Source of the DNA: Drosophila pseudoobscura
Taxonomy: Eukaryota; Arthropoda; Insecta; Diptera; Drosophilidae
Direction: 5' to 3'
NCBI RefSeq assembly: GCF_009870125.1
Contig: NC_046683.1
Span: 35,169,869 to 35,233,868 of the forward strand
Length of the DNA stretch: 64,000 bases
The notes under the pieces are model-generated. The model worked only from the letters and a program-made list of their open reading frames with translations. It was not told the DNA's origin and searched no databases. The translations under genes were made by a program, and so were the position numbers. Every line of letters starts with the position of its first letter. The stretch's first letter is position 1. This document shows positions 31,018-42,087 of the stretch, one piece after another.

Positions 31018-34000
31018 TTAGATAGACGTAATTTGCATGCTAGGTTAAGGAACTTATCATATGAACAGCGCTTAAGAAATTATTTAGAAACCCGAAATAA
31101 AATATTTTCTGAACTACGAGTGGATGGTATGCGAGCACTATCGGTGCGGGTGAGAAAGGCGAGATCCCGGTTTAAGCAAAGGCGAGCTATGAGGAGGCAG
31201 GTGATTGCTTCAGTAAAGCGTTGTTGAAAGAAAGACCCGAGAGTTTTCGCAGAAATCTCTAAAATGGGCGAGTCCGTGCGAGGCCTGTTGGATTCAGGCG
31301 CTACACCCAGCATGCTAGGGTGTAATGGTCAGAAATTCCTGGAGAAGCTGGGCGTGGAGGCTCGATATTCTTCTATAGTGAAGGTAGCGAATGGGGAAGA
31401 TCGCGCAATCGTTGGCCGAGTAGAATTACCGTTTTTCGTATGCACTTTCTTGGAACAGGAAATTTACTTGGGGGTAGACTTTTGGCGGGTATTCTCATTG
31501 GCTCCTGAGTTGATGGGAGAAGGTCCAGTAGGGGCATCTCACAGATTAGTGGAAGAAGTGCTGGCTGATCAAGTCGCTCACTATGTGGAAGGCCCGGAGA
31601 AGGAGATAGTGCAGGAAGAATGGGAGTTGTCAGAAGAGCAAAAGGCAGCCTTGGATCAGGGGAAGGCAGAGTTTCTGACTTTCGAAGCCGTAGGCCTGGG
31701 GAGGACGTCGAGAGAGACTCACAAAATTCAGTTGGTGGAGAAGGCCGAGCCTGTGAAGGATCGACATTACCCGCTGTCGCCAGCGATGCAGGAAGTGATG
31801 TGTGGGGATGTATACAAAATGTTGGCTTTGGGAGTCATCGAGTACAGTGATAGTCCGTGGAGCAACCGTACCACCGTGGTGCGAAGGCCGGGCAAAAATC
31901 GTTTCTGTCTCGATGCCCGAAAGCTCAACAAAGTAACCATCAAGGACGCTTACCCATTTCCTAGCATCGAGGGGATTTTGTCGCGTTTCGATCAGACGAT
32001 ATATATCTCCAGCGTCGACTTAAAATTCGCTTTTTGGCAAATCGAGCTGGACTAGCAGAGTCGAGCATATACGGCGTTCACGGTGCCGGGACGGCCTCTG
32101 TACCAGTTCCGTATGATGCCCTTTGGTCTCTGCAACGCCGCACAACGCCTATGTAGACTGGTCGATAAGGTGATTCCGGTTGAGATGCGTTCAAACGTCT
32201 ATGCGTATCTCGACGACTTGCTGATGATAGCTGAGGACTTCCAAACGCACGTGAAGATTCTGCGACAGGTTGCCGAGCGTCTACGAGAAGCAAATTTAAC
32301 GATAGGGCTGAGCAAATCTCATTTTTGCTATAAAGACATTAAATACCTGGGATTTATAGTGGGAGGAGGAGCGCTGAAGATGGATCCGGATCGTGTGTCG
32401 GCCATTTTACGCCTTCCCGAGCCGCGATCTGTTCGAGAATTGCGTAGTTTCCTGGGAACTGCGGGCTGGTACCGGCGCTTTATGAAAAACTATGCTGAGA
32501 TGGCCGGTCTGCTCACAGACGCCCTGAAAAAGTCAGGAAATGGAAAGTTTAAATTGACGGAGGAGGCAAAACGAGCCATGGGGGAGCTAAAAGCTGCACT
32601 CACCTCGGCACCAGTCCTGGTACACGCGGATTTCTAGCGGCACTTCTACATACAGTGCGACGCCTCACATTATGAGGTTGAAACCGTACTCTTCCAACTG
32701 GATGACGAGCAGAACGAGAGGCCCATAGCGTTTTTCTCTGCCAAACTGAATTGCCACCAAAAAAACTACTCGGTGACAGAAAAGGAGTGTCTGGCAGCCC
32801 TCATGGCGATTCTAAAGTTCCGTCCGTACGTAGAGCTTATGCCGTTTACAGTCATAACTGACCACGCCAGTCTCAAATGGCTCATGACCATGAAGAACTT
32901 GGATGGTCGCTTAGCTCGTTGGTCCCTTCAACTGCAGGCCTTCGATTTCGGCATTGAACTCCGGAAAGGAGCGGACAATGTAGTGGCAGATACATTGTCG
33001 CGCAGTATTGAAGAGCTGGAAGTGGATCCGAGTAATATCCTGGGTTTTGAAACGGTGAAGTTTGAATCTGGGGAATATCAGGAGTTTAGGAAGGAAATCA
33101 CAGAGAATCAAGACCGCTTACCTGATCTCCAGATTGTTGATGGCATGATATTCAAGCGCATGCGCTGTGAACGATTTGACGATCAACTGGAGGGCTCCGT
33201 CTGGAAATTGTGGGTTCCGAGTTCGTTGACGGCCGCGTTGATAGACAAAGCACATTCGGAAGAGAAGACAGCGCACGGAGAAATCGCGAAAACCTTGCAC
33301 GTATTACGGTGCACCGTGTGCAAGGAGTCGAAAGCGTCGAATTATCGGATGCAGGCCGGGATCCCATTCCAAAAACTTTATATGGATTTTTTGGGCAAAT
33401 ATCCGCGGTCAAAGAACGGTCAGGCGTGGATATTTATTGTAGTTGACCAGTTCTCTAAGTTCACATTCCTAAAGACCATGACCAAGGCCACAGCAAAGAA
33501 AGTTGTAAGATTCCTCGTTCACGAGGTGTTTTAAAAGTTTGGAGTGCCGGAGATGATTCACTCGGACAATGGGGCTCAGTTCGTCTCAAAAACTTTTAAG
33601 GAGATGACCGATGCATTCGGAGTCACTCATATGAGGACGCCAGTGTATTCTCCGCAGAGTAACGCAGCCGAACGCGTAAATCGCACAGTACTCAGCGCGA
33701 TTCGGGCGTATCTGGAGGACGATCACCGGGATTGGGATGCGCATCTGCCGGAGATAGAACTGGCTATTAGGAACTCGGTTCACGAGGCGACAGGCGTAAC
33801 ACCAATCTTTGCAGTCTTCGGGCAGCAAATGTATTTGCATGGGTCATGCTACAAGCTGGCAAAGCGACTGCGGTCAATCGGTGAGCATGACATATCGCTG
33901 CTGGAGGGTCAGGACAAGCGACAACTCATCCAAGAGAGGATTCGCGATAGTTTACATCAGGCATACGAGCGTAGTAGGGTAAGGTATAACCAGCGAGCTC

Positions 34001-34200
34001 GGGTGTTCTACGCGAGGCCGGGACAAGAGGTATTCCGCCGAAATTTTGTCCTTAGTGACTTCGGCAAAGGCTTTAATGCCAAGTTCGCGCTTAAATTCAT
34101 CCGATGACGGGTAGTGAAGCCAGTAGGAGAGAACGCGTATGCTCTGGAGGACCTTAACGGCCGTCCCATAGGAGTGTACCATGCCAAAGACCTGAGAATG
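31018..34200 (+). pseudogene. G1 copy D pol
   Basis: Pol opens at 31018 and reads HARLRNLSYEQRLRNYLE into a basic stretch, then meets TGA at 31225-31227 (TGC in C, G and H). Protease (LLDSGATPSMLG; the usual THS is TPS) and RT follow to TAG at 32053. The rest of RT with YLDD (about 32206) runs to TAG at 32635. A frameshift lies near 32674. RNase H and integrase show the same short zinc-region deletion and the same TAA (33532) as copy A. A private TGA at 34105 stops the integrase tail (KFIR*). From 31851 onward it matches copy A without indels at -14,807. Confidence 0.85.
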
Positions 34201-34526
34201 TAGTTAGGTGTGGGTGTGGCCTACGTTGGGCGTGGCAGAAGAATGCAGGGCACGCCGGCGTGTTTGAAATTTTGTGCTTAAAACAGAAAGTTTGAAGTGA
34301 ATACAGAAAAAGGTGGTCGTGCAAATAGGTTGTAATGCAGGAAATTTTACTCACAGCCGGCAAGGAATACAGCCACCAGAACCGGGCCAGAAGGTTTCCT
34401 GGAGAGAAACACTGGAGTTCGAGAAAGTCGACGACAGAGAAGAAGACTGTCCAACGTGAACCTGAGTGAGTTCGCTCCAGTTGCGCGTGTGTGAGCCACG
34501 AAGCGCGCGACGTGTGAAGGAGGGGG
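34201..34526 (+). other. G1 3' untranslated region, short type (copy D)
   Basis: It is collinear with copy A. The polypurine tract is short and interrupted (GGAGGGGG). Confidence 0.7.
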
Positions 34527-35561
34527 TGAAAGAGGACGATTTAGCTGCCAGGGCGATCCTAGCCACATCGCACGATCGTTGCATCGCCTTCCAGTGCGTG
34601 CCACACGTTTGCACACGTTATGCACCACGTAGAAGCCCCGAAACCCTATTTACACACATGCACGCGCACACATATACACGGGCCTATATACATTTAGGGC
34701 TGACCGGCCACGGCCGGTCTTTTGAACTTACAAAAAACATAATCCACACTCCAAACACCGTTCCACATTAAATGTTATTTTGTTTTTTATTATTTAGTAT
34801 TTATTATTAGCTTAAACCGTTTAACGTAACATCTTGGCCGAACAGAAATCTGCAATCAGCTGTTCAGTTCCAGAAGATTAACCCTTAGTGGGTGACGCGG
34901 GGATCCCGACAGTCCACCGTCTTTGGTCGAGCGATTTGTGGAAATCTCCTTATTGCTTATTGTTTATGTCACGGGGACCCTTAACAAGAGCTCTTGGTAG
35001 GTTAAGTCTCCGTAAAGGCCCGAGTTAAATTAACTCTCGTAAAACTGGATCCACTCGTCTACACATGTTCCATTACGTATGGGTGAGGGTATCCCTGTTG
35101 GTTGAACGAAATTTCAGCAGTTATTTCCTTGTTTGCCTTTGTGTCGAACGTTTGGTGTTTCTTTTTGGTTAGTGATAATTTTGCGTATATCTATTTATTT
35201 ATGAGAAAGATGAAATGGATATATATTGAAACATGATGCAGTAAATTAAAATAGACGGAGGACGCGTGGCGTAAGCCGTGGATTAGGCCAGCCGCAGCCG
35301 TTCCATTAGGGGGTGGCCAAAATGAACGTTGTGTTTGGTCACAGGTAGGGCAGGAGCGCGAAGCGATAACACCCAAGCTTCACCCAATTGATAGCCGTCT
35401 GTTTATGATTTTCTTTGTCTTTAGGTTGTTGTTAGTTTTGATGTCCCGAGACGTTAGATGTCTCCTTTTTTTGTCTACATTTGGCGGGTAAGGGGAACTA
35501 CCCAGCCCTGGGGTCGACAGCTAGCCGGCATTGCCCCCTGGGAAACAAGCCAAGTGTAACA
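34527..35561 (+). repeat. G1 LTR (1,035 bp), shared by copy D and the E unit
   Basis: The LTR runs from TGAAAGAGGACG to TGTAACA. A loss of about 50 bases near 34785-34840 removes the TGTGTTGTCCTT and ATTGAAC parts. It is not followed by the primer site but by TTATGCGAACACC, the same sequence that follows the LTR at 39813-40828. Confidence 0.9.
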
Positions 35562-36255
35562 TTATGCGAACACCAAACAACACATAAGATTCATGTATTA
35601 TATATATTCATGTAGAAGATCACATATATATTGACTGAGTACCAGGTATAAGAGTAGAGGTCTGCCTAGTAGTAGGCTTTCGCCGCGGCTCACAACGCTT
35701 CCCACCGTTCGTCGTTAAGATATATGTATATTATTTTTCAGCCACCAAACACTCGGTATTTGGCGTCCCGGTTGGACTTGCAAGTTAAATGTATATATAG
35801 TTGAGCAAAATTGATAATTGATAGTGACACAGGTGAGAAATTTCACTTCTCACCAAAAATATATACGCATCCATATGTCTACATACATATGTACAACAAA
35901 TTGCCAAAGTGCCGCATCTCGTGGGTGTGTGCAAAACTTTCTGCAGTTCTTTGGAAAAGCACATGGTCAGACGACAAAATTAAAGAGAAAGATAAATTTG
36001 GAATACCTGGAAATTCGTTCCAAAACAATGGTATTTGTATGCAAATCGAAAGCTCGAGTAAAGACGAGACGATTAAAAAGCTCACAATTATTCACTTATT
36101 CTCACTTGCACAAAATTTTCCGGCTATTGAAACACACAAAAATTGGTGCCCCCGTTTTTACCTGAAAAGATTGGAATAGAAGTAGATTCCCATTAGATTC
36201 CCCTGCAATTGTTAGTTTTTGCATATAAATATTGTTGTGCGTTGTAAATATTGTT
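35562..36255 (+). other. Non-G1 spacer, copy 1 (repeated at 40829-41522)
   Basis: These 694 bases are unrelated to G1. They contain a GGTCTGCC/TAGTAGGC stretch, TTTGGCGTCCCGGTTGGAC near 35760, and a 122-codon frame (35811-36179; motifs HPYVYIHMYNK and KNWCPRFYLKRLE) without a domain I recognise. The TTTGGCGTCCCGG string resembles a primer site after an LTR end, so this may be a piece of another LTR element. It joins gag at 36256 (ACGAGAGTGGGG). Confidence 0.6.
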
Positions 36256-36809
36256 ACGAGAGTGGGGAAGACTTCTTCCATGTCATGAGAAAGCTCGCTT
36301 CGAGCTTGGAGATGCCACCACCTGAAAAGAAGATGGTAAAAATCGTCAAAAAGGCACTCACAGATAAGATAGCAAGTTTCGTCTACCGCTTACGGGTTTA
36401 TTCCTTAGACCAACTGCGGGATGAGTGCATGGAAATAGAGGCACATCTGAAGAGGAAGGCTAGATCTTCTTGGCGAGGAGCACCCAAAGCCACAAACTAT
36501 GGCCGCGGGGCGAATGCGAACGTCAGCGAGGTCGCGCAGGATCGGTCGATTAGCGATGAAGAGGCAGAAGTCATTGAGGAAGCCCAAGTGAAACAGCGTG
36601 TTCCACAGAAGTCGATTTGCTGGAAATGCGGGCAGACCGATCATGGCTTTAGGGACTGTATGACATCGGAGAGGCGAATTTTCTGCTACCGGTGTGGAAA
36701 GCCCGATGCATATTGTCCGACCTGTCCGAATTGCGCGGGAAACGTGAAGAGGAGTGCGATCCAAGCAGGCGAATCACGCTCACAGAAGGGGCCTGCGGAG
36801 AGAAAGTAG
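36256..36809 (+). pseudogene. G1 copy E gag, C-terminal frame, 5'-truncated
   Basis: Gag begins at ESGEDFFHVM, fused to the spacer. A chance in-frame extension gives a frame from 36219. Zinc knuckles and the TAG at the end are as in copy D. Confidence 0.75.
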
Positions 36810-36826
36810 AAGAGAATAAAAATTAA

Positions 36827-39296
36827 TTAGATAGACGTAATTTGCATGCTAGGTTAAGGAACTTATCATATGAACAGCGCTTAAGAAATTATTTAGAAAC
36901 CCGAAATAAAATATTTTCTGAACTACGAGTGGATGGTATGCGAGCACTATCGGTGCGGGTGAGAAAGGCGAGATCCCGGTTTAAGCAAAGGCGAGCTATG
37001 AGGAGGCAGGTGATTGCTTCAGTAAAGCGTTGTTGAAAGAAAGACCCGAGAGTTTTCGCAGAAATCTCTAAAATGGGCGAGTCCGTGCGAGGCCTGTTGG
37101 ATTCAGGCGCTACACCCAGCATGCTAGGGTGTAATGGTCAGAAATTCCTGGAGAAGCTGGGCGTGGAGGCTCGATATTCTTCTATAGTGAAGGTAGCGAA
37201 TGGGGAAGATCGCGCAATCGTTGGCCGAGTAGAATTACCGTTTTTCGTATGCACTTTCTTGGAACAGGAAATTTACTTGGGGGTAGACTTTTGGCGGGTA
37301 TTCTCATTGGCTCCTGAGGTGATGGGAGAAGGTCCAGTAGGGGCATCTCACAGATTAGTGGAAGAAGTGCTGGCTGATCAAGTCGCTCACTATGTGGAAG
37401 GCCCGGAGAAGGAGATAGTGCAGGAAGAATGGGAGTTGTCAGAAGAGCAAAAGGCAGCCTTGGATCAGGTGAAGGCAGAGTTTCTGACTTTCGAAGCCGT
37501 AGGCCTGGGGAGGACGTCGAGAGAGACTCACAAAATTCAGTTGGTGGAGAAGGCCGAGCCTGTGAAGGATCGACATTACCCGCTGTCGCCAGCGATGCAG
37601 GAAGTGGTGTGTGGGGATGTGGACAAAATGTTGGCTTTGGGAGTCATCGAGTACAGTGATAGTCCGTGGAGCAACCGTACCACCGTGGTGCGAAGGCCGG
37701 GCAAAAATCGTTTCTGTCTCGATGCCCGAAAGCTCAACAAAGTAACCATCAAGGACGCTTACCCATTTCCTAGCATCGAGGGGATTTTGTCGCGTCTCGA
37801 TCAGACGATATATATCTCCAGCGTCTCCTAAAAAAGTCGGGAAATGGAAAGTTTAAATTGACGGAGGAGGCAAAACGAGCCATGGGGGAGCTAAAAGCTG
37901 CACTCACCTTCGCACTTCTACATACAGTGCGACGCCTCACATTATGGGGTTGAAACCGTACTCTTCCAACTGGATGACGAGCAGAACGAGAGGCCCATAG
38001 CGTTTTTCTCTGCCAAACTGAATTGCCACCAAAAAAACTACTCATTGACAGAGAAGGATGGCAGCCCTCATGGCGATCCTAAAGTTCCGTCCGTACGTTG
38101 AGCTTATGCCGTTTACAGTCATAACTGACCACGCCAGTCTCAAATGGCTCATGACCATGAAGAACTTGGGTGGTCGCTTAGCTCGTTGGTCCCTTCAACT
38201 GCAGGCCTTCGATTTCGGCATTGAACTCCGGAAAGGAGCGGACAATATAGTGGCAGATACATTGTCGCGCAGTATTGAAGAGCTGGAAGTGGATCCGAGT
38301 AATATCCTGGGTTTTGAAACGGTGGAGTTTGAATCTGGGGAATATCAGGAGTTTAGCAAGGAAATCACAGGAAATCAACTGATTGGGCAGTTTTACTGGC
38401 CGAACATGGCGATAGAGGTGCGGGATTATATCCGACGGTGCACCGTGTGCAAGGAGTCGAAAGCGTCGAATTATCGGATGCAGGCCGGGATCCCGTTCCA
38501 AAAACTTTATATGGATTTTTTGGGCAAATATCCGCGGTCAAAGAACGGTCAGGCGTGGATATTTATTGTAGTTGACCAGTTCTCTAAGTTCACATTCCTA
38601 AAGACCATGACCAAGGCCACAGCAAAAAAAGTTGTAAGATTCCTCGTTCACGAGGTGTTTTACAAGTTTGAAGTGCCGGAGATGATTCACTCGGACAATG
38701 GGGCTCAGTTCGTCTCAAAAACTTTTAAGGAGATGACCGATGCATTCGGAGTCACTCATATGAGGACGCCAGTGTATTCTCCGCAGAGTAACGCAGCCGA
38801 ACGCGTAAATCGCACAGTACTCAGCGCGATTCGGGCGTATCTGGAGGACGATCACCGGGATTGGGATGCGCATCTGCCGGAGATAGAACTGGCTATTAGG
38901 AACTCGGTTCACGAGGCGACAGGCGTAACACCAATCTTTGCAGTCTTCGGGCAGCAAATGTATTTGCATGGGTCATGCTACAAGCTGGCAAAGCGACTGC
39001 GGTCAATCGGTGAGCATGACATATCGCTGCTGGAGGGTCAGGACAAGCGACAACTCATCCAAGAGAGGATTCGCGATAGTTTACATCAGGCATACGAGCG
39101 TAGTAGGGTAAGGTATAACCAGCGAGCTCGAGTGTTCTACGCGAGGCCGGGACAAGAGGTATTCCGCCGAAATTTTGTCCTTAGTGACTTCGGCAAAGGA
39201 ATGCCAAGTTCGCGCGCAAATTCATCGGATGCCGGGTAGTGAAGCCAGTAGGAGAGAACGCGTATGCTCTGGAGGACCTTAACCGCCGTCTGTAGT
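36827..39296 (+). pseudogene. G1 copy E pol, reverse transcriptase core deleted
   Basis: Protease and RT N-terminus are as in copy D, with the same TGA (37034-37036) and TPS protease variant. At about 37826 the sequence jumps from ISSVS into the end of RT (KKSGNGKFKL), so the YLDD part is missing. After the shared deletion near 37910, a 393-codon frame (38058-39239) holds RNase H, a shortened linker (FSKEITGNQLIGQFYWPN), integrase zinc region and DDE core with TAC instead of the TAA of A, B and D. A loss of bases near 39200 shifts the last codons. Confidence 0.85.
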
Positions 39297-39812
39297 GGGG
39301 TGTGGGTGTGGCGTTGGGCGCGGCAGAAGAATGCAGGGCACGCCGACGTGTGCTCACTAGTGTTCCTGAATCCGGAATAGGATAGGATTAGTTATATGTA
39401 TTAGTAAAAGGATGTAAGGAATAGAATAGGATTAGTTATATGTATTAGTAAGGGAAAAAGGGATAAATAGGAGTGAAAATATTAAAAAACGTGGAGTGGA
39501 TTATGGAAATCGTAGATCGTGGACGGAAGAGTAACGTCGAATCAGCCCCTCTGAAATTTTGTGCTTAAAACAGAAAATTTGAAGTGAGAACAGAAAAAGG
39601 CGGGCTAGCAAATAGCTTGTAGTGCAGGTAATATTACTCACAGCCGGCAAGGAATACAGCCACCAGAACCGAACCAGAAGGTTTCCTGGAGAGGAACACT
39701 GGAGTTCGAGATAGTCGACTGCAGTGAAGAAGACTGTCCAACGTGAACCTGAGTGATTTCATTCCAGTTGCGCGTGTGTGAGCCAAGAAGCGCGCGACGT
39801 ATGAAGGGGGGG
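39297..39812 (+). other. G1 3' untranslated region, long type (copy E)
   Basis: The segment is as in copy C with the 34-bp repeat pair. The tract has seven G before the LTR, which here starts TGGAAGAGG. Confidence 0.7.
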
Positions 39813-40828
39813 TGGAAGAGGACGATTTAGCTTCCAGGGCGATCCTAGCCACATCGCACGATCGTTGCATCGCCTTCCAGTGCGTGAAACACGTTTGGTC
39901 TCATGCACCACGTAGAAGCCCCGAAATTCTATTTACACACATGCACGCGCACACGTATACACGGGCCTATATACATTTAGGGCTGACCGGCTACGGCCGG
40001 TCTTTTGAACTTACAAAAAACATAATCCACACTCCAAACACCGTTCCACATTAAATGTTATTTTGTTCCGTGTGTTGTCCTTTATATATTTATTATTTAG
40101 TATTTATTATTAGCTTAAACCGTTTAACGTAACATCTTGGCCATTGAACTAAATATGTAAAAACACCAACACCGTTCACGAACAGAAATCTGCAATCAGC
40201 TGTTCAGTTCCAGAAGATTAACCCTTAGTGGGTGACGCGGGAATCCTTAACAAGAGCTGTTGGTAGGTTAAGTCTCCGTAAAGGCCCGAGTTAAATTAAC
40301 TCACGTAAAACTGGATCCACTCGTCTACACATGTTCCATTACGTATGGGTGAGGGTATCCCTGTTAGTTGAACGAAATTTCAGCAGTTATTTCCTTGTTT
40401 GCCTTTGTGTCGAACGTTTTGGTGTTTCTTTTTCGTTAGTGATAATTTTGCGTATATCTATTTATTTATGAGAAAGATGAAATGGATATATATTGAAACA
40501 TGATGCAGTAAATTAAAATAGACGGAGGAAGCGTGGCGTAAGCCGTGGATTAGGCCAGCCGCAGCCGTTCCATTAGGGGGTGGCCAAAATGAACGTTGTG
40601 TTTGGTCACAGGTAGGGCAGGCGCGCGAAGCGATAACACCTAAGCTTCACCCAATTGATAGCCGTCTGTTTATGATTTTCTTTGTCTTTAGGTTGTTGTT
40701 AGTTTTGATGTCCCGAGACGTTAGATGTCTCCTTTTTTTGTCTACATTTGGCGGGTAAGGGGAACTACCCAGCCCTGGGGTCGACAGCTAGCCGGCATTG
40801 CCCCCTGGGAAACAAGCCAAGTGTAACA
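39813..40828 (+). repeat. G1 LTR (1,016 bp), shared by the E and F units
   Basis: The LTR runs from TGGAAGAGG to TGTAACA, followed by TTATGCGAACACC. About 75 bases are missing near 40240, joining GCGGGAATCC to TTAACAAGAGC. Confidence 0.9.
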
Positions 40829-41522
40829 TTATGCGAACACCAAACAACACATAAGATTCATGTATTATATATATTCATGTAGAAGATCACATATATATTG
40901 ACTGAGTACCAGGTATAAGAGTAGAGGTCTGCCTAGTAGTAGGCTTTCGCCGCGGCTCACAACGCTTCCCACCGTTCGTCGTTAAGATATATGTATATTA
41001 TTTTTCAGCCACCAAACACTCGGTATTTGGCGTCCCGGTTGGACTTGCAAGTTAAATGTATATATAGTTGAGCAAAATTGATAATTGATAGTGACACAGG
41101 TGTGAAATTTCACTTCTCACCAAAAATATATACGCATCCATATGTCTACATACATATGTACAACAAATTGCCAAAGTGCCGCATCTCGTGGGTGTGTGCA
41201 AAACTTTCTGCAGTTCTTTGGAAAAGCACATGGTCAGACGACAAAATTAAAGAGAAAGATAAATTTGGAATACCTGGAAATTCGTTCCAAAACAATGGTA
41301 TTTGTATGCAAATCGAAAACTCGAGTGAAGACGAGACGATTATAAAGCTCACAATTATTCACTTATTCTCACTTGCACAAAATTTTCCGGCTATTGAAAC
41401 ACACAAAAATTGGTGCCCCCGTTTTTACCTGAAAAGATTGGAATAGAAGTAGATTCCCATTAGATTCCCCTGCAATTGTTAGTTTTTGCATATAAATATT
41501 GTTGTGCGTTGTAAATATTGTT
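40829..41522 (+). other. Non-G1 spacer, copy 2
   Basis: This spacer matches 35562-36255 over its full length at an offset of 5,267 with only a handful of substitutions. The 122-codon frame (41078-41446) is kept, and the four changes I see in it all alter amino acids. Confidence 0.7.
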
Positions 41523-42070
41523 ACGAGAGTGGGGAAGACTTCTTCCATGTCATGAGAAAGCTCGCTTCGAGCTTGGAGATGCCACCACCTGAAAAGAAGA
41601 TGGTAAAAATCGTCAAAAAGGCACTCACAGATAAGATAGCAAGTTTCGTCTACGGCTTACGGGTTTATTCCTTAGACCAACTGCGGGATGAGTGCATGGA
41701 AATAGAGGCACATCTGAAGAGGAAGGCTAGATCTTCTTGGCGAGGAGCACCCAAAGCCACAAACTATGGCCGCGGGGCGAATGCGAACGTCAGCGAGGTC
41801 GCGCAGGATCGGTCGATTGGCGATGAAGAGGGAGAAGTCATTGAGGAAGCCCAAGTGAAACAGCGTGTTCCACTGAAGTCGATTTGCTGGAAATGCGGGC
41901 AGACCGATCATGGCTTTAGGGACTGTATGGCATCGGAGAGGCGACTTTTCTGCTACCGGTGTGGAAAGCCCGATGCATATTGTCCGACCTGTCCGAATTG
42001 CGCGGGAAACGTGAAGAGGAGTGCGATCCAAGCAGGCGAATCACGCTCACAGAAGGGGCCTGCGGAGTGA
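41523..42070 (+). pseudogene. G1 copy F gag, C-terminal frame, 5'-truncated
   Basis: It starts at the same spacer junction as copy E. Differences include SIGDEEGEVIEE and a TGA at 42068-42070 (GCGGAGTGA) that ends it two codons early. Confidence 0.75.
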
Positions 42071-42087
42071 AAGTAGAAGAGAATAAA

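Noticed and set aside
18720..34110. Recurrent TAA and TAG codons as programmed read-through in G1 pol
   Set aside because: Other copies have sense codons at the same places and many additional lesions exist, so inherited nonsense mutations are more likely.
36219..36255. Possible spacer-gag fusion protein (MHINIVV...)
   Set aside because: The in-frame extension is short, is produced by the recombination joint, and is identical in both duplicated units.
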